DNA of 64,000 nucleotides from Alphaproteobacteria bacterium. Lineage in GTDB: Bacteria > Pseudomonadota > Alphaproteobacteria > TMED109. The position numbers were made by a program, and so were the translations under genes. The DNA is taken from NCBI GenBank assembly GCA_022825235.1, contig JAJDYI010000007.1:62001-126000 (forward strand). The letters are read 5' to 3'. A model generated the notes under the pieces. The model saw only the letters and a program-made list of their open reading frames with translations. It was not told the origin of the DNA and searched no databases. This document shows, one piece after another, positions 17,149 to 25,229 of the stretch (position 1 is its first letter; every line of letters starts with the position of its first letter).

Positions 17149-18402
17149 ATGTCAGAAGCACAGTCAGGCAATTCACTGAACATTGGAATCACCGCCCTGT
17201 GCCTTGTTCTCGCCGTAGTATTGGCTGGGAAAGCAACGGCCGAAGACAGCCCGGTCAACGTCGGCGGCGCCCTAGGCCTGAACTGGGTATATGGCGACTA
17301 CTCTGATGACCGCGGTGAAAACCTCGGAGCCATGCGTCTAGAAATATTCCGCCTCAACGCCGACCTCAAATACGACAACGTTACTGGCCGGGTCGAGTAC
17401 CGGTATTACAATGAACCAAGCTACGACTACAGCATGATGCACACTGCTTGGCTTGGTTACAGTACTGACAGATTAGGTACCGTGCGGGCTGGAATTGTCC
17501 GCGCCCCATTTGGCCCCGGAAACTACGGTATATCGTCAAGTTGGTTCTTTGATCAGCACTACTACGTCGGCCTCATTGACGACATGGACCTCGGAGTCAG
17601 ATGGACAAAGTCCATTGGCGACCTCACGATTGATATCGCCTATTTTCTCGAGGACGAAGGGCACTGGGACGGGTCCAGCGTAGATAGTGCCCGATACAGC
17701 TACGATCCCGTGCTATGGACCGAGAGCGTGACCTCAGACGGCACGATCGGCTGGGGGGAAGCCCCTGAACACGGTTTCACTGAGGACGGCCAGATCAATG
17801 TGCGCGCCGAATATGCGATCGATGGCTTCGGGGACATCGGGGCCTCCGTTCAGTACGGGAGGTTGAAGGGACAAAACGTTGGTAGTAGCAGTGCTGACCA
17901 TTTCGCCGCTTCCGTCCACGGAGCTACCACATTCGGCAATATCAAGGTGGCCTCTCAACTGTCGTATTACGAGTACGACATAGCCAACACTCCCCCATGG
18001 GGAACGGTCGACCTCATCCCCATGGGCGCATTCAACTTTGCCTGGCCTGTCGCAACCGAGGCATGGATCCCATCCATATCTCTCCAGTACCAGGGGATAG
18101 ATACGTCCGGCTTCGAGGAGCTTCACAGCGTGACGCCATATCTGGAATGGAGTTCGATCGTGAAGCAACAGGACGATTTCAACGATAGCTCCTTGGTGAC
18201 CTTGGGAGCCGTCTGGAGTTGGGCTGGTTGGTACATCTACACCGATCTTGCATTCTCCAACGGCAACTTTTTCGTCGGGAACGAAGGCGATGCCTACGGA
18301 AACGTGTTCAATGGCGTCGGCGACTTCGGCGCCAACGGTAATGACAGGTGGAATACCAGGTTCAATGTGAACATTCGCCATTACTTCAATTTGTATAAGT
18401 GA
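17149..18402 (+). CDS. outer-membrane porin (beta-barrel)
   Basis: A 417-residue exported protein: a short N-terminal region, a hydrophobic signal segment (IGITALCLVLAVVLAGKATA) with a cleavage site near AxA, then alternating beta-strand sequence rich in Tyr, Trp, Gly and Asp. Examples are RVEYRYYNEPSYDY, GAVWSWAGWYIYTDL and a terminal strand RFNVNIRHYFNLYK. The last residue is Lys, not the usual terminal Phe; the aromatic pattern places Phe and Tyr just before it. The substrate is unknown. The gene has its own long leader and a lower G+C content than its neighbours, so independent regulation or acquisition is plausible. Confidence 0.8.
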   Translation: MSEAQSGNSLNIGITALCLVLAVVLAGKATAEDSPVNVGGALGLNWVYGDYSDDRGENLGAMRLEIFRLNADLKYDNVTGRVEYRYYNEPSYDYSMMHTAWLGYSTDRLGTVRAGIVRAPFGPGNYGISSSWFFDQHYYVGLIDDMDLGVRWTKSIGDLTIDIAYFLEDEGHWDGSSVDSARYSYDPVLWTESVTSDGTIGWGEAPEHGFTEDGQINVRAEYAIDGFGDIGASVQYGRLKGQNVGSSSADHFAASVHGATTFGNIKVASQLSYYEYDIANTPPWGTVDLIPMGAFNFAWPVATEAWIPSISLQYQGIDTSGFEELHSVTPYLEWSSIVKQQDDFNDSSLVTLGAVWSWAGWYIYTDLAFSNGNFFVGNEGDAYGNVFNGVGDFGANGNDRWNTRFNVNIRHYFNLYK

Positions 18403-18450
18403 TTGGTATCTGGAGCTGTCAACTCGACCCGGCACCTAGCGGCAATTTCG

Positions 18451-18519
18451 CACTCTCTCTTCGCTTCCTCGCCTGTGAGGGTGCTGTAGAGCGCGACCGA
18501 GCAGGTATTTGAGAGAGTG
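18451..18519. terminator. long inverted repeat between convergent porin and rlpA
   Basis: CACTCTCTC at 18451-18459 and GAGAGAGTG at 18511-18519 are perfect 9-bp arms around 51 nt that themselves contain a small CCTC/GAGG hairpin. It sits between the ends of the plus-strand porin and the minus-strand rlpA, so a shared transcription-ending or 3'-stabilising structure is likely. There is no T run. Confidence 0.35.
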
Positions 18520-18573
18520 TTCATGGCCCCGGTCACAGGCCAGCCGGGCTATCGAAAATACGGTTGGAAACCG

Positions 18574-19359
18574 TTAGCGGATCTGAACCACGACATTCGG
18601 AAGGTACCCTGCCCGCTCCAATCTCTGGACGAACGTGTCCGCTTCCAGGGCAGACGCGAATGGTCCGAAGCGCACCCGATGCCACCGGTGATTCCTGCTC
18701 ACTTGGATGCTTGGATCACCAAACCTCGATAATTTCCAGGCAAGCCGCTGGGCATTGTCGGGGAGTCGGAAGGCACCGACCTGGACATAGACGTTCCCTC
18801 CCCTCACCGGCGTCACTGGCTCCTGCGCTACTTGCTCCTGCTGCAGCGGCTCGGTCAGGAGATGTGGGCCACTATCCAACAGTTCGAGGCGTACCGGTGC
18901 GACCCCCACTTTTTCAACGCCGAGCAACTGGGCTGACCGGCGCGAAAGATCGATGATGCGATCTCCAACGAACGGCCCTCGGTCGTTCACCCTAACCACG
19001 AGCTGGCGACCGTTGTCAAGGTTGGTGACCCGCACCTTGCTGGGCAACGGCAGCGTCTTGTGTGCGGCGGTCAACGCGTACTGATCAAAAATCTCGCCGT
19101 TGGCCGTCGGTTTCCCGTGAAATTTCGGTCCGTACCACGAGGCAAGCCCCTCTGCCCGGTAGTTCGGCTGGACCTTCGGCGTGTACCTGCGGCCTGCAAC
19201 GGTGTAGGGCGCCCCGACCTTGTAGATTCCGTCGCTGCTGGAGCTTGGCGGCGCGCTCTGCGGCACCTCCAGCGGTGCCACTACCGGCGCAGGTTTGCCG
19301 CATGCAGACATCAACAGCATCGCGCACGCAAACATCGTGAAAACCGCCGCAAGATGCAT
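18574..19359 (-). CDS. rlpA: septal ring lytic transglycosylase/lipoprotein RlpA with SPOR domain
   Basis: A 261-residue lipoprotein. The N-terminus has a signal peptide ending in a lipobox-like LMSAC. The double-psi beta-barrel RlpA domain spans EGLASWYGPKFHGKPTANGE through VVRVNDRGPFVGDRIIDLS, with the catalytic Asp in NDRGPF. A SPOR domain for denuded peptidoglycan at septa follows (NVYVQVGAF to NVVVQI). The ATG at 19359 is chosen because it gives the lipobox signal peptide and follows the mltB stop by one base (TGACATG). It probably helps daughter-cell separation together with the adjacent transglycosylase. Confidence 0.92.
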   Translation of the reverse strand: MHLAAVFTMFACAMLLMSACGKPAPVVAPLEVPQSAPPSSSSDGIYKVGAPYTVAGRRYTPKVQPNYRAEGLASWYGPKFHGKPTANGEIFDQYALTAAHKTLPLPSKVRVTNLDNGRQLVVRVNDRGPFVGDRIIDLSRRSAQLLGVEKVGVAPVRLELLDSGPHLLTEPLQQEQVAQEPVTPVRGGNVYVQVGAFRLPDNAQRLAWKLSRFGDPSIQVSRNHRWHRVRFGPFASALEADTFVQRLERAGYLPNVVVQIR

Positions 19360-19360
19360 G

Positions 19361-20326
19361 TCAAAGCCCCCGTGCAATTCGGTCCGAGAGAATTCCCACG
19401 GCGGTCGCATAGAAGCTCGACCGGTTGTACGTCAGCGTAACCCGGAAGTTCTCGTATACGAGGAAGGCGTCCCCGTCCGGGTAATCCGGGGCCACCACCG
19501 ACGCGACCAGGGCACGTGCAGGAAGGTCGGTTCCATCGATTCGCCGAACCCCCAGCGCTTGCCACTCGGGTATCGTGCGCGTGACGTCGAGGCCAATCAG
19601 ATCCGGGTCAAAGTCTGAAGGAAGCTTGACCCCCCTGCCCCAGGTGATGTCGTCCCGCCAGCCATGACGCTTGAGGTAATGCGCAATGGAGGCGAAGACA
19701 TCAGCTTCGGTGGTCCAGATGTCCCGACGCCCGTCGCCGTCGTAGTCCTGCGCAAAGTTGCTGAAGCTCGTCGGCATGAATTGACTTTGCCCCATGGCGC
19801 CGGCCCATGAACCAAGCATGGAAGCAGGTTCAATGCGCTCGCGTTCCATGATTCTTAGTGCCTCCAGGAGCTCTCCCCGAAAGAAATCCTGCCGTCGGCC
19901 ATCGAAGGCAAGAGTTGCCAGAGCGCCCAGTACCGGGAACCCGCCGGTAATTTTCCCGTAATGGGTCTCGATGCCCCAGATTGCCAAAATGAAACGCGGC
20001 TGCACCCCGTACTTCTCGCCGACTTGTGTCAGGAGGCTTCGGTAGCGCCGGCCCATTTCGCGCCCTCTATCGACACGCTCGTCACTGATCACCCGATTGA
20101 GATACCAATCAAGGGTCACGTCCCTTTTCCATTGCTTGCGGTCGAGCTCGAGCACACGTGGCAGCGGGCCCTCCAGATCTTGGAGGGCAGCGTCCAACGC
20201 CGACCGCCCTACCCCGTTGGCCAGGGCTTCGGCGCGCACGCCGTCGAGCCAGTCCGCAAAGGGCTCCGCAGCGACGGGGACGGTCAACAAGAGTGCCGCA
20301 GCGGCGGCGGATAGCGCCAACTTCAT
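19361..20326 (-). CDS. lytic murein transglycosylase (MltB/SLT_2 type)
   Basis: A 321-residue periplasmic enzyme that cleaves the MurNAc-GlcNAc bond with formation of 1,6-anhydromuramic acid. It has a cleavable signal peptide (ALLLTVPVAA then EP). The catalytic Glu120 lies in ILAIWGIETHYGKITG, and GAMGQSQFMPTSF with YDGDGRRDIW are the MltB-group signatures. A C-terminal part resembling a peptidoglycan-binding tail is absent, as in many MltB homologues. It overlaps the upstream flavoprotein gene by 4 nt and is coupled to rlpA. Confidence 0.92.
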   Translation of the reverse strand: MKLALSAAAAALLLTVPVAAEPFADWLDGVRAEALANGVGRSALDAALQDLEGPLPRVLELDRKQWKRDVTLDWYLNRVISDERVDRGREMGRRYRSLLTQVGEKYGVQPRFILAIWGIETHYGKITGGFPVLGALATLAFDGRRQDFFRGELLEALRIMERERIEPASMLGSWAGAMGQSQFMPTSFSNFAQDYDGDGRRDIWTTEADVFASIAHYLKRHGWRDDITWGRGVKLPSDFDPDLIGLDVTRTIPEWQALGVRRIDGTDLPARALVASVVAPDYPDGDAFLVYENFRVTLTYNRSSFYATAVGILSDRIARGL

Positions 20327-21924
20327 GAGCCGTTCCCGATCAACACACCGGGATTAAGAATTCCCGCCGGGTCCAGTTCCTTCTTCGCTGCCGCGAGTGC
20401 ATATCCGAAGAGTGCCGGACGCTGTTTCGTGTACCACGGCATGTGGTCACGCCCAACCGCATGATGATGCGTGATCGTCCCACCGGCAGCGAGCAATGCC
20501 TCGCTGGCCGCTGCCTTGATTGCTCGCCAAGCCTGGATTGCGCCGCCCTTCGGCGCTTTCGCATGGAACGTGAAGTACGGTGCGGGACCGTCGGCGTAGA
20601 CATGCGTAAATCGGCACGTGACATGTCCCGGCACACCGGTTACCCGAAGAATCGCCTCTCCAATGCTGTCTCTGACCGCGCGGTGGAATTCTGGAAACCG
20701 GTCCCACGTAATCGCCGTTTCGACCGCATCCACGATAAGACCGTGAGCAATCAACGTCTCTCGAACGTAGGGTGCGCCCATGAAGGCATCTCGCCAGCTA
20801 CCTGTCGCACCACTTCGGTTAGGGGCGTCCCCGCTGCTCTCGTCGGAGATTCCACTGAAGTCGGCGGTGCACTGGAGTGCCTCTTCCATCCATGAATCAA
20901 CCCGATGGTTCGCGTTCTCAAAACCCAGAACCAGCAGATGACGGCTGCCATCACCGACACCTGTCAGCCGGGCTTCTTCCGCGTCGATCACGCGGCAATT
21001 CGCCGGCCACAAACCAGCCTGAACCACTCCCCGCGCGGCGTTTGCCGCATCCAGGAACTGCTTGAACCACACCGCGGCGCTTCGTCGATGGACCGGCCGG
21101 GGCACCACGCGCATCCACGCAGACGTAATGATGCCAAGCGCCCCCTCCGATCCGGCGAAGAGACGATCAGGGCTGGGCCCTGCTCCCGACCCTGGCAGGC
21201 GACGAGTTTCCAACGTTCCCCGTGGGGACACGACCCGAAGTGATTCAATGGAATCCTCGATATGGGTCTGCAGTGTCGCGAAATGGCCACCGGACCTGGT
21301 CGCGATCCATCCTCCCAGAGTCGAGAATTCGAACGATTGCGGAAAATGCCGAAGGGTCAGGCCATGTGGCTTGAGCTGTCGCTCCAGCACGGGTCCGAGA
21401 GCACCTGCTTCGATATGGGCAGCACGGTCCGCCACATTCACGTCGGTCACGCGGTTGAGCTTCCGCAAATCCATACTGACTGCGCCGGCAAAGCCTTCGC
21501 CCACGCTAGGCTCCACGCCTCCCACCACACTTGAACCTCCACCAAAGGGAATGACTGCCACATTGACATCGGAGGCCCAGTCCAGGACCGCAACCACATC
21601 GCGCTCGTGTCTCGGCCACATGACAAGATCCGGGGCACATTCGAAATCGTGGTCAAACGCCCGGACATAGTCCGGGAACGACTTGCCGTACGTGTGCGCA
21701 GCCCGGTCATGCGCGTCTGTGGACGCGATGCCGGCAAGAACAGAAGGCGGTTGAACTCGCGGGTCAGGTAGCGTTACGCGATCAATCGCGGGCCACCTCA
21801 TCTCTGCCCGGGGCCTGACTCCGGTGATCTCGGACACCCTTGCAACCGTGGCTTCGGCTTCTCCGGACTCTGGAATTTGATCCTCGTACCCCCAGCCCCA
21901 GAATTTGTAGCGGCGCTCAGACAT
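20323..21924 (-). CDS. FAD-binding oxidase of the alkylglycerone-phosphate synthase (AGPS) family
   Basis: A 533-residue vanillyl-alcohol-oxidase-type flavoprotein. The N-terminus KFWGWGYEDQ matches the WGWG-type start of alkyldihydroxyacetone-phosphate synthases. The FAD domain has VIPFGGGSSVVGGVEP, and SFEFSTLGGWIATRSGGHF is the distinctive AGPS block. The C-terminus has ITHHHAVGRDHMPW and ELDPAGILNPGVLIG. Eukaryotic AGPS makes the ether bond of ether lipids. Bacterial homologues are poorly characterised and some may be 2-hydroxyacid dehydrogenases, so the reaction is uncertain. It overlaps mltB by 4 nt (ATGA), an unexpected pairing with a murein enzyme. Confidence 0.8.
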   Translation of the reverse strand: MSERRYKFWGWGYEDQIPESGEAEATVARVSEITGVRPRAEMRWPAIDRVTLPDPRVQPPSVLAGIASTDAHDRAAHTYGKSFPDYVRAFDHDFECAPDLVMWPRHERDVVAVLDWASDVNVAVIPFGGGSSVVGGVEPSVGEGFAGAVSMDLRKLNRVTDVNVADRAAHIEAGALGPVLERQLKPHGLTLRHFPQSFEFSTLGGWIATRSGGHFATLQTHIEDSIESLRVVSPRGTLETRRLPGSGAGPSPDRLFAGSEGALGIITSAWMRVVPRPVHRRSAAVWFKQFLDAANAARGVVQAGLWPANCRVIDAEEARLTGVGDGSRHLLVLGFENANHRVDSWMEEALQCTADFSGISDESSGDAPNRSGATGSWRDAFMGAPYVRETLIAHGLIVDAVETAITWDRFPEFHRAVRDSIGEAILRVTGVPGHVTCRFTHVYADGPAPYFTFHAKAPKGGAIQAWRAIKAAASEALLAAGGTITHHHAVGRDHMPWYTKQRPALFGYALAAAKKELDPAGILNPGVLIGNGS

Positions 21925-22115
21925 CCCGTTGCTCCCAAACTCCGAAGCGGACCGGACACGCCCGAGAAACGCGTTCTCTCAACATCTTCGCGCAGCGCAA
22001 GTCCCCTCTAGTATGGAAATCGCCGTCGGCAAGTGAAGAAACGCAGCTGGGTGTCCCGTCCAGCGCCGCGGCCCGCAAGACTGCTGGCCAACGAACGATA
22101 GCGGAGAGACTCGCG

Positions 22116-22985
22116 ATGAAAACCACTTGGCATACCTTGACGCTGAAGGAGCGTGAAGCTCACTTTAGTCCTCGTGTTGCGGTTCCGTCTGCAGACACCT
22201 ACCTCGAAAATGCGGCAAAGGCCGCAGCGGCGGCCCGTGAGCAGCTTGCCGGCGCTTCACACTTCAACGTGCGATACGGCTCCGGGGCAAAGCAGACTAT
22301 TGACGTCCTCAAGGGCCCGTCCAATGGCCAGGCCGCCCCAGTGGTGCTGTTTATTCACGGAGGCTATTGGCGCGCCCTCGACAAGGACGACCACACGCAT
22401 CTAGCGCTGCCCTTCGTCGATGCCGGTGCGGTGTTTCTCAACATCAATTACGACCTTTGCCCGGATGTCACAGTGAGCACGATTGTGAATGAAATACGTG
22501 CAGGCCTGATCTGGGCGGCCCAGCATTCCGAGGGCTATGGCGGTAACCCTGACCGCATCTTCCTGTACGGCCATTCGGCAGGCGCCCACCTCGCCGGCAT
22601 GATGATGACGGAAACATTTTCACCGGACGCACTGCGCCCAGAACAGGTCCGGGGCGTGTTCGCGATTTCCGGGATTTACGAACCCGAAATTGCGCGCACG
22701 CTAGCGGTCAACGAAGAAATCAGCCTTGATGCTGACGAAGCCGCTCGGAACGACGTGCTGCAGCGCACTCCCTGTCAAGCCTGGCCCACGCTGGTTGCGG
22801 CCGGCGGGGCCGAACCCTCCGGCTGGGTGGAACAATCACGCGCTTTCGAGGCGCTTCTCCGTGATCACGATATCCCTGTCGAATTCGTCACCGCAGAGAA
22901 CTGCAACCATTTCAGCTTTCTTGAAATTCTCTCCGATTCAAACCATCCCCTGGTTACCAAAATGCTGGAAAGACTCGATGCCTAG
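22116..22985 (+). CDS. alpha/beta hydrolase, kynurenine-formamidase-like esterase
   Basis: A 289-residue serine hydrolase. It has the oxyanion-hole motif HGGYW in VVLFIHGGYWRALDK, the nucleophile elbow GHSAG (LYGHSAGAHLAGMMM), and a C-terminal His in NCNHFSFLE. The HGGYW plus GHSAG pattern and length match arylformamidases (KynB-like) and related carboxylesterases. The start is ATG at 22116 with GGAGAG about 9 nt upstream; longer frames run through the divergent promoter region. It is divergent from the AGPS-like gene. No other kynurenine gene is nearby, so the substrate is open. Confidence 0.82.
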   Translation: MKTTWHTLTLKEREAHFSPRVAVPSADTYLENAAKAAAAAREQLAGASHFNVRYGSGAKQTIDVLKGPSNGQAAPVVLFIHGGYWRALDKDDHTHLALPFVDAGAVFLNINYDLCPDVTVSTIVNEIRAGLIWAAQHSEGYGGNPDRIFLYGHSAGAHLAGMMMTETFSPDALRPEQVRGVFAISGIYEPEIARTLAVNEEISLDADEAARNDVLQRTPCQAWPTLVAAGGAEPSGWVEQSRAFEALLRDHDIPVEFVTAENCNHFSFLEILSDSNHPLVTKMLERLDA

Positions 22986-23394
22986 CGGCAAACGTCTCGA
23001 CCCGAGCACGTGATCAGAGTTCATGCGTGACCAAAACCAAAGTACTCATTGCTCAACCCCACCCTTCCTCGTCCGGCGAAGAGAACGAACCACTGGCTGT
23101 CGGAATCGGTTGTCAAGCAACCCCGTCAGGCAGGTTTGGTGCGTGCCTTGTAGCTGGAGGCACTGAACAGCAACGCCGCGCAGGACGCCCGGGCTTTCGA
23201 GAAGCCCCGCGCCAGCACCTGCGGGATGTATTGGAACGGGACTTGCCGCCGGGTCCTGCGGTCGCGCCTTCGGGCAGGCCGGGACTCACAAGAAAGTGAA
23301 CTTTTTGCACCCTAGATTCTAAAGTTAGCCATAATGGGACGTACGCCAATTGGCTTGCGGATAGTCCCGCGCACTACTGCAAGGAATTCCTACC
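22986..23394 (+). promoter_or_regulatory. intergenic region with candidate promoter for the lipoprotein gene
   Basis: A gap of 409 nt. A plus-strand frame of 90 codons (23027-23299) lacks a ribosome-binding site and recognisable content and is rejected. Near the right end, TTGCAC at 23305-23310 and CATAAT at 23330-23335 could be -35 and -10 boxes, though the 19-nt spacer is long. They would place transcription start about 50 nt before the lipoprotein ATG. Confidence 0.35.
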
Positions 23395-23877
23395 ATGAAT
23401 ACCAAGCTTTTCTCATGTAGCTCCCTTTTGCTGCTGGCATTCGCAGTCGGCTTGACGGGTTGCCAATCGGGTGGTCCGAAGCAGCAATTCGGAACGCTGG
23501 CTGGCGCCATCGCCGGTGGAGTGGCAGGGTCACAGTTTGGCAAGGGCGACGGAAAGCTGGTCGCCGTAGGAGTCGGCACGCTTATCGGTGCCGCCCTGGG
23601 CAATGAAATCGGTGCCAGCCTTGACAAGGCTGACCAACTCTACGCCGCGCAAGCGGCCCAGAGCGCGCTCGAGAACACCCCGAGCGGAACGGCTGTGGCC
23701 TGGTCCAACCCCGATTCCGGAAATTCCGGCACGGTTGTCCCGAAGCCGGCAGTGCTGGTCGGTGACACCTACTGCCGTGAATTCGTCCAGGAAATCATCA
23801 TCGGCGGTGAGATGCACACTGGGGTCGGCCGAGCCTGCCGCAACCCTGACGGTACTTGGCGAATTCAGCCGATGTAG
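23395..23877 (+). CDS. glycine-zipper outer-membrane lipoprotein (17 kDa surface antigen/RT0821 type)
   Basis: A 160-residue lipoprotein. The signal peptide ends in the lipobox LTGC (acylated Cys23). A glycine-zipper hairpin follows: GTLAGAIAGGVAGSQFG and GVGTLIGAALGNEIGASLD. The C-terminal domain CREFVQEIIIGGEMHTGVGRACRNPDGTWRI is the conserved part of the RT0821/Lpp0805 surface protein family, with paired Cys residues. These proteins sit in the outer membrane and probably support envelope integrity. It appears to be a single-gene unit with its own promoter. Confidence 0.88.
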   Translation: MNTKLFSCSSLLLLAFAVGLTGCQSGGPKQQFGTLAGAIAGGVAGSQFGKGDGKLVAVGVGTLIGAALGNEIGASLDKADQLYAAQAAQSALENTPSGTAVAWSNPDSGNSGTVVPKPAVLVGDTYCREFVQEIIIGGEMHTGVGRACRNPDGTWRIQPM

Positions 23878-23890
23878 TCACAGGTGCGCG

Positions 23891-23912
23891 TGTCGGGACC
23901 CGTGTTCCGACA
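23891..23912 (+). terminator. hairpin after the lipoprotein gene
   Basis: TGTCGGGA at 23891-23898 pairs with TTCCGACA at 23905-23912 (8 bp including one G-T pair) around a 6-nt loop, 13 nt after the lipoprotein stop. There is no following T run, so it is either a weak terminator or an mRNA-stabilising hairpin. Confidence 0.4.
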
Positions 23913-24239
23913 CACGTGCAAGAGCGCTACCGATTGAATGCCGTTCGTCGAACGCGCAATCCCTAGGCTTGGGGTCGGGAATGGATTCTGGGCTCCAGCG
24001 TCTCTGGGCGGAGAGCCGTAGCAGAGCCGCTGCTTTGCGGACAGTCTTCGGCTTCCCTCCCTATGGCCGCGATTTGCTCGCCCCTGTGCGGCAACGTCCC
24101 GAGCGGCCACATCCTCACAAAAAGCCAATAAACATCGTGTAATGCACGCTAATATCGTTTGATATTTGTAGAATCATTTTGCTGCTGCCGACTTCAGGGC
24201 AGTTGACCGTAACCGACGTGTAACCCCGCGTTCTTCCAG
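23913..24239. other. intergenic region with an A/T-rich palindrome
   Basis: This gap between the convergent lipoprotein and alpha/beta hydrolase genes has no gene I can support. An A/T-rich patch at about 24120-24180 contains AATATC-GTTT-GATATT (24151-24166), a perfect 6-bp inverted repeat. It lies downstream of both flanking genes, so a 3' structure is more likely than an operator. Confidence 0.35.
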
Positions 24240-25127
24240 TCACTCTTTTGGACTCCTGGTTGTCGTGGCCGTATCGGCCGCCGCCGCATGCGCATCCGTT
24301 GCTCCGTGCCACGCGGACGCCCCTGAGGCCAGCGACAGAGCCAGATATCGTCTGATGAAATCCGCCGCTCGTTCCAGCACGATCTCCGGCTGGTCGCGGT
24401 GCGGGGAATGGCGGCAGTTCGGAAGCATGAGGGTCTTGACGGGTCCTGAGCAACGTTCCGCGATACTGTCGACCTGCAGCAAGGTGCCGTACTCGTCATC
24501 CTCTCCCTGGATGACCAGTACCGGACATGTAATTGCCGGCAGGCATTCCTCGATATTCCAGCTCCGAAAGGCCGGGTCCAGCCAGATGCGGTTCCAGCCC
24601 AGGAACGTCTTGGCGCCGTCAAGATGATGCCTAGCGATCCGCGCCGCCAGCGTCGAGTTCACGTACGCCTTCGCCGCCTTTTCGATGCTGGCGACCGTGA
24701 GGTTTTCCACAAAGACATGCGGGGCCTCGAGGATGAGGGAGCGCACCGGCCAGCGTCCCGCGGCAGCGTGGATGAGCGCGATTGACGCTCCATCGCTGTG
24801 TCCCACCAGGATCACGTCATCGAGACCCAACTTCTCCCGCAATTCGGGCAGACTGTCGAGCGCTTCCTCATGCATGTAGGTGACGGCGCGTTCGCCCGCT
24901 AGGACATCGGAGCCGCCGTAGCCGTAACGCGAATAGACCAGCCCCGGAAGCCTGCTTGCTCTGCTCAATTGCGCGGGGAAGTTCCGCCAGAGCCCGGCAG
25001 AACCAAGACCTTCATGTAGAAAGATCAGGACCGGCTCCCGATCGCTCCGCTCGCGTGTCCAGAAGTACTCGAGACGATGTCTGGCCGCTACGACACGCTG
25101 CAAACCCTGATGAAATTGCCCGGACAC
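24240..25127 (-). CDS. alpha/beta hydrolase associated with the box pathway
   Basis: A 295-residue alpha/beta hydrolase. FLHEGLGSAGLW is the oxyanion-hole region, GHSDG (LVGHSDGASIAL) the nucleophile elbow, GEDDEYG the probable acid region, and CRHSPHRDQP the catalytic His. Hydrolases of this type are often found with benzoyl-CoA oxidation (box) genes and may hydrolyse an acyl-CoA or lactone side product. It is divergent from boxC with about 100 nt between them. The last 30 residues are Ala-rich and not conserved in appearance. Confidence 0.8.
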   Translation of the reverse strand: MSGQFHQGLQRVVAARHRLEYFWTRERSDREPVLIFLHEGLGSAGLWRNFPAQLSRASRLPGLVYSRYGYGGSDVLAGERAVTYMHEEALDSLPELREKLGLDDVILVGHSDGASIALIHAAAGRWPVRSLILEAPHVFVENLTVASIEKAAKAYVNSTLAARIARHHLDGAKTFLGWNRIWLDPAFRSWNIEECLPAITCPVLVIQGEDDEYGTLLQVDSIAERCSGPVKTLMLPNCRHSPHRDQPEIVLERAADFIRRYLALSLASGASAWHGATDAHAAAADTATTTRSPKE

Positions 25128-25229
25128 GATGCAAGTGGCCCCAGAAACGTGCTATCTGACATCGCATGAGCATACTGCGACCCGGCCAATGACACCGAAC
25201 CAGATCCGTGAGCTGGAGATGACGTATCG
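25128..25229. promoter_or_regulatory. divergent promoter region for the box genes
   Basis: The 102-nt gap between the hydrolase (minus) and boxC (plus) must carry both promoters. The ribosome-binding site for boxC is GGAG about 8 nt before the ATG. No clear operator is visible, and no BoxR-like regulator gene is found in the window. Confidence 0.4.

Noticed and set aside
23027-23299. Plus-strand frame of 90 codons before the lipoprotein
   Set aside because: No ribosome-binding site, no hydrophobic or domain pattern, and no family resemblance.
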